A model generated the notes under the pieces. The model was given only the letters and a program-made list of their open reading frames with translations, searched no databases and had not been told where the DNA came from. Shown here one piece after another: positions 9,391 to 21,170 of a stretch of DNA of 64,000 nt. The stretch covers positions 62,001 through 126,000 of the forward strand of contig JAVXUO010001891.1 of the NCBI GenBank assembly GCA_033065855.1, in the 5' to 3' direction. Numbering within the stretch: the first letter of the stretch is position 1; every line of letters begins with the position of its first letter. The stretch comes from Escallonia rubra (taxonomy: Eukaryota > Streptophyta > Magnoliopsida > Escalloniales > Escalloniaceae). The translations under genes were made by a program, and so were the position numbers.

Positions 9391-12300
9391 TCAGCATATG
9401 GAAACTCCTATTAGCCCGAAAAAAAGGTTCACTAAAGAATAAATGAATGCGATCTATTGGCAGCTCAACTACATAGAAGCTATATATACCCCCCTTTAAG
9501 GCACAATGGTGCCACCTCCGCCCTGCACCCCCTACCCCTGATGCCCTCACGTCCACCACCCCCCCCCCTCCGCCGCGGGGGGCCCCCAAGGCAGTTGCAA
9601 GCCAGATACTGGACCCAGAGCGAGCCAAGCAGAGAAAACCACAAGCTGCAGCACACGATGAAAAAAAGATTGATCAATCAACTCCCCAGTTTGGTCTGCT
9701 CCTCCTTGGGACTGTAAGTAGTCAAAAGACAACTGAAAAGGAATTTTATATTTGTTTACTGCAATTTGTACAAGTTGTAGACCGTAAAGTTCTTTGTTCA
9801 TGCTATTAAAGGAGCTGAGAGAGACCGATCAAGGAAATAATTTCTTGCGTTTCTGAAACCCAACGCATATGCCATTGCTGCATTGCAGAAGTTATTGCCA
9901 TATAAGTTAAATACTTGATTGGTGGCATATTTTAATGCATTAATAAAAGGTAAAGCATCTAACTTTTTTCAAGCCGGGGAAGTGGAGACCTATGCTATAG
10001 ACAGCACGATTTAAAATATGACATAGGAAGTGCGAATAATACTGTTGAGTCACCACTTGCTCTAAAAGCTTTGGCTGTGAAAAACGGCTCGACATATACC
10101 ATGTTTAACACTCCCTCTCTTGAGAGCGCTAATTGCACGTGGAGAGACAAACCTAAGGTGCTCTTCTGAGCACAAATAACAAGATAAAGTGCTTAATAGG
10201 GAGCAAACACAGGGCACCCAATGCAAGCCGGGAAACTCTACCCTAAGACCTTGCCAGGTAGAGAGAGAGAGAGAGGTTGGCGAAAATGATAGACATACTT
10301 AATGTCTATAAGTGGATGGTTGCTGAATCAGTGTTGGTACTTTTTTGGGATGGGGGCCTTCTAAGCAGCGAAAATAAACTTGGGAGTATCCCACGTGAAT
10401 TAAAGGTACACAGCTGGTGGGTACTTCTTTCCTCAGTTATACACTAGAAAAGTATGGACGCAAAGGTCGAAGCTAATAGGCTCAAGACTCCAGAGATTAA
10501 GATCTGCAGAAAGTTTCACTCGGTTGAAGAATTTGGTTCCGTGACATAATTTAGCTCTCCAAAAAAACCTTTTTCGCTAAATAGAACACCCTCAAAAAAC
10601 TCATATGATTTAGTTTGAATAAGCTTGTACAGAAGCAATAAATAATCCTACTAAAAAGAGTAACCTTAGAGAACCACATGGTATTTTCACCTTACATAAC
10701 CTGTTACACTGTTATTGTCACCGGGCACCTGAGAACTACTTACCTGATGAATTGGCAAGTGGGAGATGACGGTATGCGGTGACGAGCTCTTTAAGGCTTC
10801 TGCCAAATTTATACAAGCAGCTAAGCACTGAAAAGGATCCTCAGCCATTAGCCACCATCGATCGCCACTAAGTGGGTTGTCTGCTGAATCCAGTATATCA
10901 TCCAGATGGTTATCCACAAATGCTAGGCGGCCATCATAAGAAAGCTTTTCAACACCACCCGCGTATAGGTTTGCCAAGTGTATCTTCAGCCAAGATAGCC
11001 CCGACTTCCCGAGTGGTCGTCCTTCGGCAAACTCTAGAATTCCTCGGCAAAGATCAGAGCTTAGGTGATTCAAATGTGGATGCATAGGATAAGCACGGCC
11101 TCGAAAGTCAAGATTGTGAGGATAGTAGAAGCCGTCCTCATCTTTCATTCTCCGAGCCACCTGTTTAAACTGGCCTCTTCAGTATTCACTCCTATATAGC
11201 TTTTAGTATATATACAGAAGTACAAGCATTTGTCCCAGATAGCTCTAGCGAGATTCATTAAAATTCAACAAGTTGTGTAATGAACTTGTATCACGAAGAT
11301 TGCCCCCAAGAATTGCTTGATAAAGCGGACCCCTACCAGTCATTCCATCTACCAAGAAACACAGTGAATTGCAAGACAATTCTGAACTCTTATTACTATC
11401 TAGAGGAATGTATAATTAAGACATGAAGTGGCATCACGACCGGACTAACTTCATGTCAGAACTCTTCTGACAAGTGGATATATCCTGGTGGGCCAGCAAA
11501 GTTCTCAATGTTGTATTATACACAATAAGAACTTCGTAATACAAGAGCAAGGAGTAGTCCAGTGACATAAAGCTGTCCTACCCCCACTTGAGGAAGTTTA
11601 AACTCTCATCAGCCGTATGGCGTCACCCTTCCCCGCTTCCCTCTTACAAGTATGCTAGATGTTATCGAGTGGAAAATATAAAAAATACATAATGCTCTCG
11701 AGAAAATGTTTACCGAAAGTTTAAGTTCGATGTCGCACCGCTGAGAATGTCTCTCTTGGTTAATTTTCTTCGCTTTCCTCACACTCCATCTCCATTTCTT
11801 TATTTCTTTCAAGTCCTCAGAGTGTAACTCAGGTATGGGAACCTACATGCCAACGAAGAATGACCTTTACGCAAAAAAACTACATAAGCTGCATGTCAAC
11901 AAGAGAATCAAGGTAATAAGAAGAGCATCTCAACAAGAAGATTTTCATTGCTGCATCTTTATATCTTTAAGTCCTGAAACCTCATGAGTGTAACATGCGG
12001 GTGTTGTTACACTAATATTTCTTCTATTGTAAAAAATTGTCAGGATTTATAGTAAAAAAGGATTACATATACAAACAATAGTACTTTGTCAGTGGGACAG
12101 GGCATTCAGAGCACTCACATCTACACGATCAACAAGGCCAGCAATGTTCCCTCCTCCAGACCAAATCCTCTCCACCACACTTAGTACTCTTCGGTTCACT
12201 CTCCATTTGGTGTGTCCTAGAGTATTCAAAGCCTGCTCATTGTAGTCCAAACTTTATTATAGCTGAAATCTAAAGCCACATCCTAGCAATGACACGAGTT

Positions 12301-15300
12301 TTTGGTTTAAATAACTAGCCAAATAATCATATTCGAAGAGACATTCAAGCATGAATAACAGTGTATCATAAGATATGAGATAATTCACGTGATCCATAAA
12401 AACGCACATGCAGATTCACATACTTCAGTTCTTCTAATACAACGCATGTAAAAAATTTCCACAAGAGTAAACAGCCAATGATGAACTACAGGGCAAGCCT
12501 GTTGAGCTTTGGCATATTCGTTGTTGAATGTCCCATATATTTACTTATTATACATTATGTTTGGTACTGAATTTCAATTTCAAGATAATTGGACCAGATG
12601 GTATCCCTACTAAGGTTTCGAGATGCATGGGTGATGTGGGCATAGATTGGATGACGAAGTTCTTTGGCAAGAGCTTAAATCTTAAGAGAATGCCCAACGA
12701 GCGGAGGAAAAGCAGTTTGATGCCTATATATACTATACACTAATACTAATTTTATAAAGGAGTTATCCAGAGTTGCAACAACTATAGAGCGATCAAGCTT
12801 ATGAGTCACACTTGAAGCTTAGGAACTTGAGCATAGGAAATAAAGCGACACTAAAATATCTGACAATCAATTTAATTTCATGCCTGGAAGATCCACTATT
12901 GAAACTCTATTCTTGGTTAGGCGGTTGATGAAGGGATTTAGAGAGAAGGGAAAGGATCTATCATAAAAATTAAAGATTTAAATTAAGCATATGATAAGGT
13001 ACCAAGGAACGTTGCGTGGTGGCCTCTAGAGGAAAAAGTGCCCACAGAAGTATCCTAATGTGATTTAAGAATATGTATGATGGAGCGACTACTAGTATGA
13101 GAAAATTGATGGAATGACTAATGAGTTACCCATTACTACTTCATAGCTGTAAGCCCATTCTTTTACTTCGGTTATGTGAGAGCTTGCTAACAACATTCAG
13201 GATGAGGTCCCATGGTGTATGTGCTGATATAGATTTCAATCAATGAGACTAGAGCAGGACTATACGTTCAGTTGGGAGTTATGAAGGAGTACTTTAAAAA
13301 ACAAAGCCTTTGGTTGAGCAGGAATGCAATTTTAGTAAAACTCGGAGGAGGTCCGGGGAGGAAGTGAGAAAGGATGGGCACCGCATACCCAAGAAAGACA
13401 TATTCAGTATCTTGGATTTATAATGCATAAGGAGGGAGAGATTGACAAGGATGCTGCTAAAGGATAAGAGGAAGTTGGCTGAAGTGGACGTCTGATTCTG
13501 AGGTGCTGTGTGACCGTAATATTACTCTCAAGCAGAAGTTAAAATTATATACATGGCAGTGAGCCAACAATATTGTATGGTTCAGAATGTTAGGCAACTC
13601 AGAAATACCATAGATATAAGATGTGTAGTTGAATTGCAAATTTTAAGGTGGATATAAGGCCAAACAAGAAGGGACAGAATAAGAACTGAGGATATCCAAT
13701 GTAGGCCATCATATACCCCTGTAAGAAGAAGTGATTTGTGCTAAGTTGATGGGCTAAGACGAAGCAGGGGTAGAAAGGGGATAACATGGGGAGAAGTAGT
13801 GAGGATTCGTCACTACTTAACCTGGGATAGTGATGCTTATGGGTGGCAAAAAGGTAGGTGGGTCAAATTTGGGTATGGGTTAAACAGTTTAGGTATAAAT
13901 GGGTGGCTGAACAATTGAACCCATTTAGTTGTGGTTTACCTTGGTCATCACTTAAGTGGTTGGTTTTACCCATTCATCCGATGCTGACCCATTTACAATA
14001 TGTTCGTGACTCTCCCCTCCGCTTCATCTTCATCTTCATCTTCATCTTCATGACTGAAACAACACCTAAGCAATTCAACCAGGCAGTATATCAAGGTTAG
14101 GGTTTCTCTCCTCGACTTCATCTTCATCAACGACCCGAACAACTTCTCTGCCACACCGAACCGCCACCATACCCACAACAATCAACATCTTGTCTACCGT
14201 CACCATACCCAAAACCACCACAATCGCCCATATACACACACAACGACCACTACCACAATCGCCTGCCACACCCACAACAACCACCACAAAAACCACTCAG
14301 AACGCCACCGAGGCCATTTATTGAGCCACCACCGAAATTGTTGATCCATACCAGATCTAAGCAAATAGGGTTATAGGTTGAAGATATTGCCTGGAACTCC
14401 TCTAAGCTTCTGGAGTGATGGCGGTGCTTGGTTGTGTGTTGGATACTGGCTCCTATGGTCGCAACGGTGACGACAGGGTGGTAACAATGTCAACGAGTGG
14501 TGACGGCGGCAACAAGTGGTGACGGCGGCAACAAGTGGTGACGCGACGACAGGTGATGACAGCAACGAAGCGTCATGAGAGGTGGCAATGGCAGGTTGGT
14601 CGTTAGGATAAGGATAAAGAAATTAGGTTTTTGGAGTCTTCTGACTCAAAAAGTCAAACTAAGATAATACGGTTAAATCGGCACCCATTTATGGTCCACT
14701 AAATTCACAAGTTATTTGGTTCTAGAATATATGACCAATTACGACCCAATTATTTTACGGGCCGGATTTGGGTAGCTTTTAAGTAGGCGGATTCCGGACG
14801 GGTAAATGGATTTGGGTTTAGATTGCCACCACTAACGATGATGATGATGACTTCATTCAATTTCAGCAATTTGGGCACTTATTTTGCGGTCAGATTTGGA
14901 TCGCTTTTAAGGAGGCGGATTTCGGACGAATAGATGGATTTGGGTTGCAATTGCGACCAGCAAGGGTGACGACTTCATTCATGATAAACCAAATGTGGGG
15001 CTCGTTATGCCCCGTCTCATGCTCATAGCACACTTACGAGGAAGCCCACTCATGGTGGTTTCCTTTAGAAGTAATCTAATCTACAGTAGGTCTAAGGAAA
15101 CCCACTTATGTCATCTTAGGCGGGATATTAAGACTCTTTCGGTCTGAAGTTGTATGCCATGCCCCAGAAGTGTCATGCAATGTAAATTCTATTGATCTTC
15201 CAGAAGTTTATCACACCTGCACAAATAAATGCACCAGAACTCGAGAAAGTGAAAGCTAATAAAAACAAGAGAGCGCCCAGTAACATTCACCAGGTTTCAA

Positions 15301-18300
15301 TGATTGGACACATTGGCTGAGCCGTTATTAAGGGTGGGTTTAAGTCCATTATGATCCTAAATTCACGAGCTTAAATGCAGCGTTCAAAGGACATCAGCTA
15401 ATCCAAAAGACATACAAAATGAGTCTCGAAAGTCTTTGAGGTCCTTTGTGTGCATCAGGCATCGGGACAGACCATGAAGGTGCTTCAGAAACACAATCTG
15501 TAGAAAGCATATCTCACTACAATAAAACCTCACTGTTATGGCTACCGCTTTCAAGACTCAACTCTTAGACTCCTAGTTCTTGTTTGTTCGCAGAAAAATT
15601 TAAAACCTGATAGGTGCAACAGATTATAAATGTGGAGGCTGCATTGCCACAGAATGCGCTTCCTCTAAACTCTGGCATTGAAGAATTGGTTCAATTAGAA
15701 ATTCTTTCACCAGTCCTTAATCTGCTTCTGAATTCAATTCATGTAAATCTTCAATCATCAAGCATTAGTGCTTAGTTATTTGAGTTCGTTTTTTCTTTTC
15801 TTAAAATTAGACCCAAGTCCAGCTCCTCATCTTCCTTTTGAACAAAAATCCCAAGAAAACCTTTTATAGAGAAAAAAACGGAGGCTCAACAATTGCCAAA
15901 ATATCATTTTCACTTGGCTTCCGATGAATGCACGCCTTTTTTTTATGCTCACAAGTTTTTAGCAAACATGTCAGGATAGCGTGACTCCATGTTATTTAAC
16001 ATTTTATGCATTGGTTCTTCTTTGTCATATTATAAGGTAACTAGGACAAAGAAATTCTTGCAGATCTTCTACAAATTCAGGGTACAGCTATTAGATATCA
16101 GGAAACAATAAACTGTAGTGACTTCAAGTATAACATGCTAAATGAACTACTAATGACTTAAACATTTGTTTATAGGTTCTAAATAAGCTAGTGTGTTTGG
16201 AACCTTCTTAAAACAGACAAAGGTTTTGGTGGTCATATAGATAATTTCATTGGCAGTGACACGGAAATCAAGTTTCCCTTCAGAAAATGATGACTAGATT
16301 CATAAATGGTACATAATTGCACCAAGTTAATTTGCTTCTTGTAGTCAGACTGGTGAAAGTACCATTCACTTAGAAGGCTCAGGCACTTTTGAAGGTGCTC
16401 TATTGGATCCATATTCCAAAAAGCACAATTTAAGCTCTTAATAGGCAGAAAAGAATCTCTATGAACTATTGAATTCAGCTACGTAAAAGTGATAAATCAC
16501 CATTCAGAAAAGGATGGGAAGGAATTGGGTGACTAAAACTTGGAGTTGCGAATTTATAACAAACTTGCAAAAACATCAGTTCGTCATCGTTCAAGCGGAT
16601 TACGTGATGGACCAGATGCCCGCATCAGAATATAACCAGAAAGCATTCTAGCTTTTTCTCTTTAGTAGTTCTTACCTCGTATACTTTCTGCATTTGCTTT
16701 GGAGGAACACTCTTAACAGCATCTTGTTGCTGCCTTGATCCATGAGTACGCATGAGATAAGAAGGTAAGAAAAAGTGACCACCTTTGTCGTACCTGGCAA
16801 GATACTTGAAATGTCAGTGAATAGCTTTTAGGTAAGAAATATCCCTGTAACTCTCGACAAGTGCACGCGAATATATTCTCAACTGCATTGAACAAAACAA
16901 CAGTTCCATCCATCCAAGATTTGTTGTGTGTTCAATCTTTATGGCACTTTGAGATAGAGAGCTTAGTACAGCATGTTGAATTGAGTTTCAACCCCCAACA
17001 CATCACAAAAAGAGACCACCTTAATGGCTATTGCGAAATTGCATCGCTGTAAAATAGTAGTATACCCTTTCCACTTTCTAGGAGGAACCAACATTGGTAC
17101 ATAAGGAATTATCATATGCTTAGCCTGCATATAAAAGAAAATTCCAAGAATTAGAAATATAAGACCTGCACAGGCCCTCAATTTTCATCACATATTTAAA
17201 AATTATTATAGCCTCAGCAAAGCGTGAATGAGGAATGCAATGTGTTGGTTTAACAACAAATTTACCATCAATATTACAAGTCTCAAATGCGCCTAACAAC
17301 TTATTTACCATTATTATTATTTAATCTGGAGAATCAGATCTTACACCAAGACAATTGATATGCGCATGACTAAAGCCACTACACACTGCATCATCCTAAT
17401 GGAGATTACATATGCCAAATTAAACCATAGTGAAGAAAACGCAAACAGTGAGCCAACCAGGTAAGACTACAAAGGGTTTAAAGTACTTACATTTCTCTCT
17501 AGTCCAGCAAGGACGAGGGAATCACATTCTATAACGCCATACCTCTTCCCAGTGCTCTGCCTACAAGAACCAAATCCAATCAAAATCACTGTTAACTCTT
17601 ACGAGCTGGAAAGATACTGACAGCCTCAAAGGATTAAACCCACTTGGCTGTGATTTTTCCAATAGAATCGGTATTCCGAGCAATTATATTTGGTGGTCCT
17701 TGTCCCATTACAACAAGCCAAAAACTCAATGAGAATTTAAGCATAAGAAATTGAGAATCAGTACAAATTCTAATCAAAACATAGCACCTAATAATTGGAC
17801 ATGGGGTGCAGTTCCTCAAAGATGATATGCTGTTGGAGAGAAGATATACATTCTCACCCTGGATCCTTCGTTATAATTTTGAATATATGCCGAAATGCAG
17901 GTCGAATATCAGGGGGAGAATCTGCCAACTGGTCAACTGGAAGTTGTACATAAGCTGTTTCTGTCAATAACTCTATCAGACGACATCCAAGCTGCATCAC
18001 GTAAGGATAAACTATTACAGGTTAAAATACATTAATAACACTATGATACAGTCGACTAGCTATTCCACAACGAGCAATTAGTGAATGACACAAACCTTGG
18101 CCTGCGTATCTCGGCCCCAAGACTTGATTTCTTCAATTTTGACAAGCTTCTGCACCTCAATTAGTCGTTTCCTTTTGATCAGACTCCTGACACGCCTCTT
18201 CAATATCTCAGCCTCCTTACTCATATCTTCTTGAGCTTGATCATCTACCTTCTTTCTTTGGAACTTGGTTTTCTCCAAGATACCATGAATCCTAACCTAA

Positions 18301-20994
18301 ATAAACGTGTTATTGATCATCTTTTCGCAATGCTTTTGCTCATTAGAAAAGCAAATCTAGCAAAGCATAACATTCGATTGCTGTAGAGTTTCTCCTTTAC
18401 ACCTATTCCCTCTCCCCTGCCCCCACCCCACCCCCCACCCCAACCCCCGTCGCAGCCCCTTTGAATTTCAAATTCAAATGCACAAGCCACCTTAAGTCTA
18501 ATTCATAGTTTAGTACAGGTGGGGTTTAATGAGTCAGCATAGCGTCCCATGACAAAGTTACCTCCCTACCTCCTCTCTAAGTTATACTTCACTAACGCCC
18601 CACTCTTACTCACATCACACCACTAGTGGTACCAAACCTGGCATGGAAGCGTTTTATGAGTCAGTGTACTGCTAAAAGAAGTTGTCTTCCCTTCCTCGCT
18701 GCCTCTGTAGCTCAGAGTCCACACTTAGCCATCATCAAGTCCCGCCTATTGCAACTACCATGAGAAAAACCCACAGCAGACCACAAATGGTAAGCAAAAT
18801 CCAGCATGAGTTGGTGAGTCTGTTTACCATGACAATGTAGCCCTCCTCTCTGCCTCTCGATGTTAATTTCCCTTCCCATACCTCATCTAAGCCCACATCT
18901 TAGCACTACCACCACCAAAACGATAAACCCACCTCACACCGCCATTACTGAACTTAAGAGGGTCTTTAGCATAGGATATAAGATGTAACACAAAGAGATA
19001 ACCTGTGTGAGAATAATAAAAAAGAGATAGGAGAGGGGAACGGGGGAGAGAAAGGACGATGCCAGATGTGTTTTCAATACACAAGGTGTCTTCACTAAGA
19101 AGATATATTGCATGTATGCATTCATGAAAATGGGTTCGATTATTGAGGGTAGGTTCGCGTAATATAAATTTCTCGGCCTCGTCACCAAAAGCATTCCTCC
19201 TCATAATGACTTTTGACGGATGAGACTTAATTGAGATGATACTATGAAAGTTGGTTTTGCGCCATCCTTGTGCAAGTCTTCTCTAATACATCTCCCTCTC
19301 ATTTTATCAAGAAAATTTTGCAAACCATCTGTTTGCAGTCCATCGAACGACCAGTCACTCAAGTAAATGCACCAAACAATGCATTGGAGAAACTTTGTAT
19401 GCTTATAAATAGAGATCTTTACCTTATGTGGTCATGAGAAGGGACATTGGTGGTTTAACTTCTGTGTAAGCAGAGTTCCAATGGAGAGGATGTAAAAAAT
19501 GTTTAGGCAAGAATGCATCATATACAATATTAGGCCCCTTCTCTACCAGATTAGGCTCTGTATCGTAGCTTAACATGGTACAAGATATCTGTGTGGCAAG
19601 GTCTTGGTTGGAATTCCTCCCAGTACTTTTTATATCAGCACAATTTGAATTACATTTGTTTGTGCACTTTGCTGTAGTGCACCTTAAATTCTTCCTCATT
19701 AATCCATCACTCCATATGCAATAAGGGGGCTTGCACATAGGGGGAATGCTTAGTACAATCTACATTGTTAGCCCATTCTTACAAGAAAATTTTCTAAGCA
19801 TGTCTTGTCTAAAAATAGTCATCCACATGGCATTGTGAAAATGCCATCTGATACCTTAGTCATATTATATTTTTTAAGTCTGAGAAGGGAGAGGCAACTA
19901 ATAGCTCAAACGGTCGCCTAAGTTCTAAACAAGAACTCCTAGCGCTTTCTTATAATTCCTTTCGATGCACTAGAATTCATCTAAACTATGTCCTAAAATT
20001 TCAAACAAGACAACATAATTCTGAACTATCACATTATCTAACAGGAAATTGGGCATGCATCTCACAATTGTACATTTCCTCTCTATAGACACCAAAATTA
20101 CCTGGATAATAATTCGAGTTTCATCAACCAAACTAGTAATTTCTCTCTGTATAAGCTAACTACAAGCATACAAGTATCAAGACTGACCTCCTGCTCAATC
20201 GCTACACCAATCTGAACCGCAGCCTGAACCACCCTGACATACCGATCCTCCTGCCCCATCATCAACAGCCCCATCATCTTGTGCATGACGATAACAGCCA
20301 TCTTATCAGCGGGCAAACAATCAATGTGGGGCGCGTACGCCGCCTTCTGCTTCTTCGTCCGCTGCGTCTTCTGCTCCTTCGCGATAGCCTCCCTCAATGG
20401 CTCAAACCAACCTAGGAACAGCTTCTTCACGTAAGGCAAATTGGGTGCCAACTTCTTCTCACACATCTCTCTCTCCAACTCCCGGTACTCATCGGTCATC
20501 TTCTCCCACGCCTCCGTCTCCGCCTTAATCTGCCTCCTCCTCAACAAATAATAATTTCGCCTCTCAATCTCTTTGAATTCTGTTTTCACCCTCTGCTGAT
20601 TCCTCCTATACACATTCCTCACAAATAGCGAAGTTATCCAAGTTGGCTCTTGTATAAACACTTTCCGGGTAGACTCTGTTTGCCCAATTTGACAAAACCC
20701 ATTTGGGAGTTTCTCTGAATTGACCACATTTGCCAAATCTTGGAGGCTTTCAGTGAAATTTTCGTCTGTTGAATCTGGCAAAGGATGTAAGTAAACTGAA
20801 ATGGAATTGTTTAAAGAGGGCAACTTGAGGTTGTAAGGGAAAGGACACGAGGAAAGTGGTGCGCTTTGTGAGAAACTGTGAAAGTTGGAGGTGTGAATGA
20901 AGAGGAAGCTACGGTTTGGTTTGAAATTCTTGGACTTCCATGAGGGGTGGAGATGGGCTTTGGGCCTTGGAGAGAAGGGAGCTGAAGAAGCCAG
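6571..20994 (-). CDS. RPOTp: Phage-type organellar RNA polymerase, probably plastid RPOTp (10 exons; 3' part outside window)
   Basis: Single-subunit T7-like RNA polymerase encoded in the nucleus. The RPOTp member transcribes plastid genes. I read ten minus-strand exons with GT/AG borders and consistent phase: 20188-20994, 18096-18296, 17858-17991, 17491-17560, 17066-17124, 16676-16793, 12119-12232, 11714-11842, 10744-11160 and 6571-6621, about 700 codons in all. Family landmarks in order are a basic N-terminal region, [19 protein letters not shown]...[60 protein letters not shown] split as read, [11 protein letters not shown], and [16 protein letters not shown], which carries the first catalytic Asp. 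The family is usually near 1,000 residues, so the K-R region and the HDSYW catalytic Asp are missing. No exon for them is visible in 1-6570, so the gene probably continues left of the window. Plastid rather than mitochondrial assignment rests on the transit-like N terminus, the CTG start and the neighbouring LRR kinase. No in-frame stop occurs in the exons. Confidence 0.93.
6845..7830 (-). pseudogene. LINE (non-LTR retrotransposon) 3' remnant
   Basis: On the minus strand, 7519-7700 encodes an RT tail resembling [20 protein letters not shown] then ...[14 protein letters not shown], a degraded form of the plant LINE motif with FADD. 7090-7330 gives scraps of the C-terminal RNxxIR...MRxxxLRW(F)GH block. 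The 3' tail at about 6845-6880 (CGGCTACATG, CTAATTC) is typical of these elements. Frameshifts and stops throughout. It lies within RPOTp intron 9. Confidence 0.75.
7938..8157. mobile_element. TA-microsatellite-flanked palindromic element, family A long form
   Basis: 220 bp. The ends GGGAGCTGATAAAATGATAGC and the inverse of GGGAGCTGATCCGTTGATAGC are flanked by (TA)n on both sides. It shares with 4514-4657 the double CCGTCCGCTACATAATGTAG core and the GCTAGCGCTAGC blocks. It also carries an extra hairpin module (7980-8032) with a near-perfect stem, GCGCGATCTGGCCGTC against GACGGCCAGATCGCGC. Confidence 0.82.
8158..8192. repeat. (TA)n microsatellite shared by two elements
   Basis: A single TA tract of about 17 units is the only DNA separating the element ending at 8157 from the one starting at 8193. 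Confidence 0.95.
8193..9352. mobile_element. 1.16-kb TA-microsatellite-flanked element with ~47-bp TIRs
   Basis: The left end GGGAATAGCGAATATGTTGC and the right end (inverse GGGGAAAGCGAATATGTTGC) continue into matching AGCCTTAGGCA...TGCCTAAGGCT sequence, itself a hairpin. So each terminus is an inverted repeat containing a palindrome. (TA)n tracts lie on both sides. The interior is GC-richer, with GAGAGA tracts and short ORFs on both strands. No transposase domain is recognised, so it is non-autonomous and possibly holds captured host sequence. Confidence 0.8.
9353..9387. repeat. (TA)n microsatellite
   Basis: The TA tract abuts the CCCC end of the preceding element. Confidence 0.95.
9388..10743. 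other. Remainder of RPOTp intron 9, no gene seen
   Basis: Contains a GC-rich patch (9480-9640, C and G runs) and a GA microsatellite (10260-10274). Short overlapping ORFs on both strands at 9311-9801 show no recognisable domain and look spurious. Confidence 0.4.
12560..13840 (+). pseudogene. LINE reverse transcriptase remnant
   Basis: Plus-strand scraps follow the order of a plant [26 protein letters not shown] and [14 protein letters not shown] come first (12588-12725). Then come [11 protein letters not shown]-like, RLMK, AYDKVP-like, MYDGATTS-like and DEVPWCM-like pieces. [15 protein letters not shown]-like and [10 protein letters not shown]-like pieces, VRRSD-like and [14 protein letters not shown]-like end pieces follow to about 13800. 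Multiple frameshifts and stops. Opposite orientation to RPOTp, inside its 4.4-kb intron between exons 6 and 7. Confidence 0.8.
13845..14835. mobile_element. Probable hAT-like non-autonomous element
   Basis: The left end TATGGGTGGCAAAAAGG and the right end TTGCCACCACTA are inverse-related, in the style of plant hAT ends (TAGGGTGGCAA). The flanks GTGATGCT and ACGATGAT match at 5 of 8 positions, so a target duplication is only suggestive. TTCATC repeats occur inside. Confidence 0.5.
14740..14965. repeat. Direct duplication of hAT-like subterminal sequence
   Basis: The block GGATTTGGGTAGCTTTTAAG...GGCGGATTCCGGACG...ATGGATTTGGGTT (about 14763-14830) recurs diverged at about 14890-14960 (GATTTGGATCGCTTTTAAGG, GGCGGATTTCGGACGA). 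A GATGATGAT run lies between. This could be a second, partial element end. Confidence 0.6.
14966..16675. other. RPOTp intron 6, remaining part, no gene seen
   Basis: Moderately AT-rich, with no domain-bearing ORF or terminal repeat recognised. Confidence 0.4.
18297..20187 (-). other. RPOTp intron 1 (1.9 kb)
   Basis: Intron with donor GTCAGT and acceptor TTATTTAG. It holds a C-rich patch (18418-18450) and three loosely similar stretches near 18520, 18650 and 18810 (ATGAGTCAG-like then CCTCNCTGCCTCTC-like), suggesting an old tandem repeat. ORFs at 18887-19204 and 19424-19738 show no known domain. Confidence 0.6.
20188..20994 (-). CDS. RPOTp: RPOTp exon 1 with probable CTG start and plastid transit peptide
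   Basis: This exon is open for 269 codons and ends GAG|GTCAGT. In its frame a TAA (21009-21007) lies 15 bases before a CTG at 20994-20992, and there is no in-frame ATG until well inside the conserved part. The CTG has A at -3 and G at +4. Read from it the protein begins [11 protein letters not shown], Ser/Pro/basic-rich and poor in acidic residues, as expected of a chloroplast transit peptide. Known: CUG initiation was reported for plastid RPOT of Nicotiana sylvestris. Upstream ATGs (for example about 21144 and 21111) lie in another frame, and that frame ends at about 20811, overlapping this exon. Alternatives are a one-base assembly error joining the ATG frame to this one, or an unseen 5' intron. 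Confidence 0.8.
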
Positions 20995-21170
20995 GTTTGC
21001 GGCTGTTTAGGGTTTTTGGGTGGAGGAGGAGATAAGACATAAACACCGAGAGAGCAGTGTGAGAGCGGAAATGAAGAGGACAAGAAATTTTCCAATAAAG
21101 AAGAAGACGCCATTTTGAAACCTCTCTTAAACCCCCCATTGGCCATTTCTATTACTTTATTTATTTATTT
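20995..21170 (-). promoter_or_regulatory. RPOTp leader with out-of-frame upstream ATGs
   Basis: Upstream of the putative CTG start are several ATGs out of frame with the polymerase. One near 21111 opens a frame of about 100 codons that overlaps exon 1 and stops at about 20811. Another near 21036 opens a shorter one. If the transcript includes them they would act as overlapping upstream ORFs. If transcription starts closer, the CTG would be the first good start. No TATA box is obvious. Confidence 0.4.

Noticed and set aside
10687-10744. RPOTp exon 9 reading through to 10687 as the gene's 3' end
   Set aside because: HLPIHQ is followed by a consensus GTAAGT donor, and the next conserved segment is found at 6571-6621 in phase.
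20811-21146. The ATG frame as the true RPOTp N terminus by frameshift
   Set aside because: Possible but not preferred: the CTG frame has its own stop just upstream, optimal start context and a transit-like start. Kept as an alternative.
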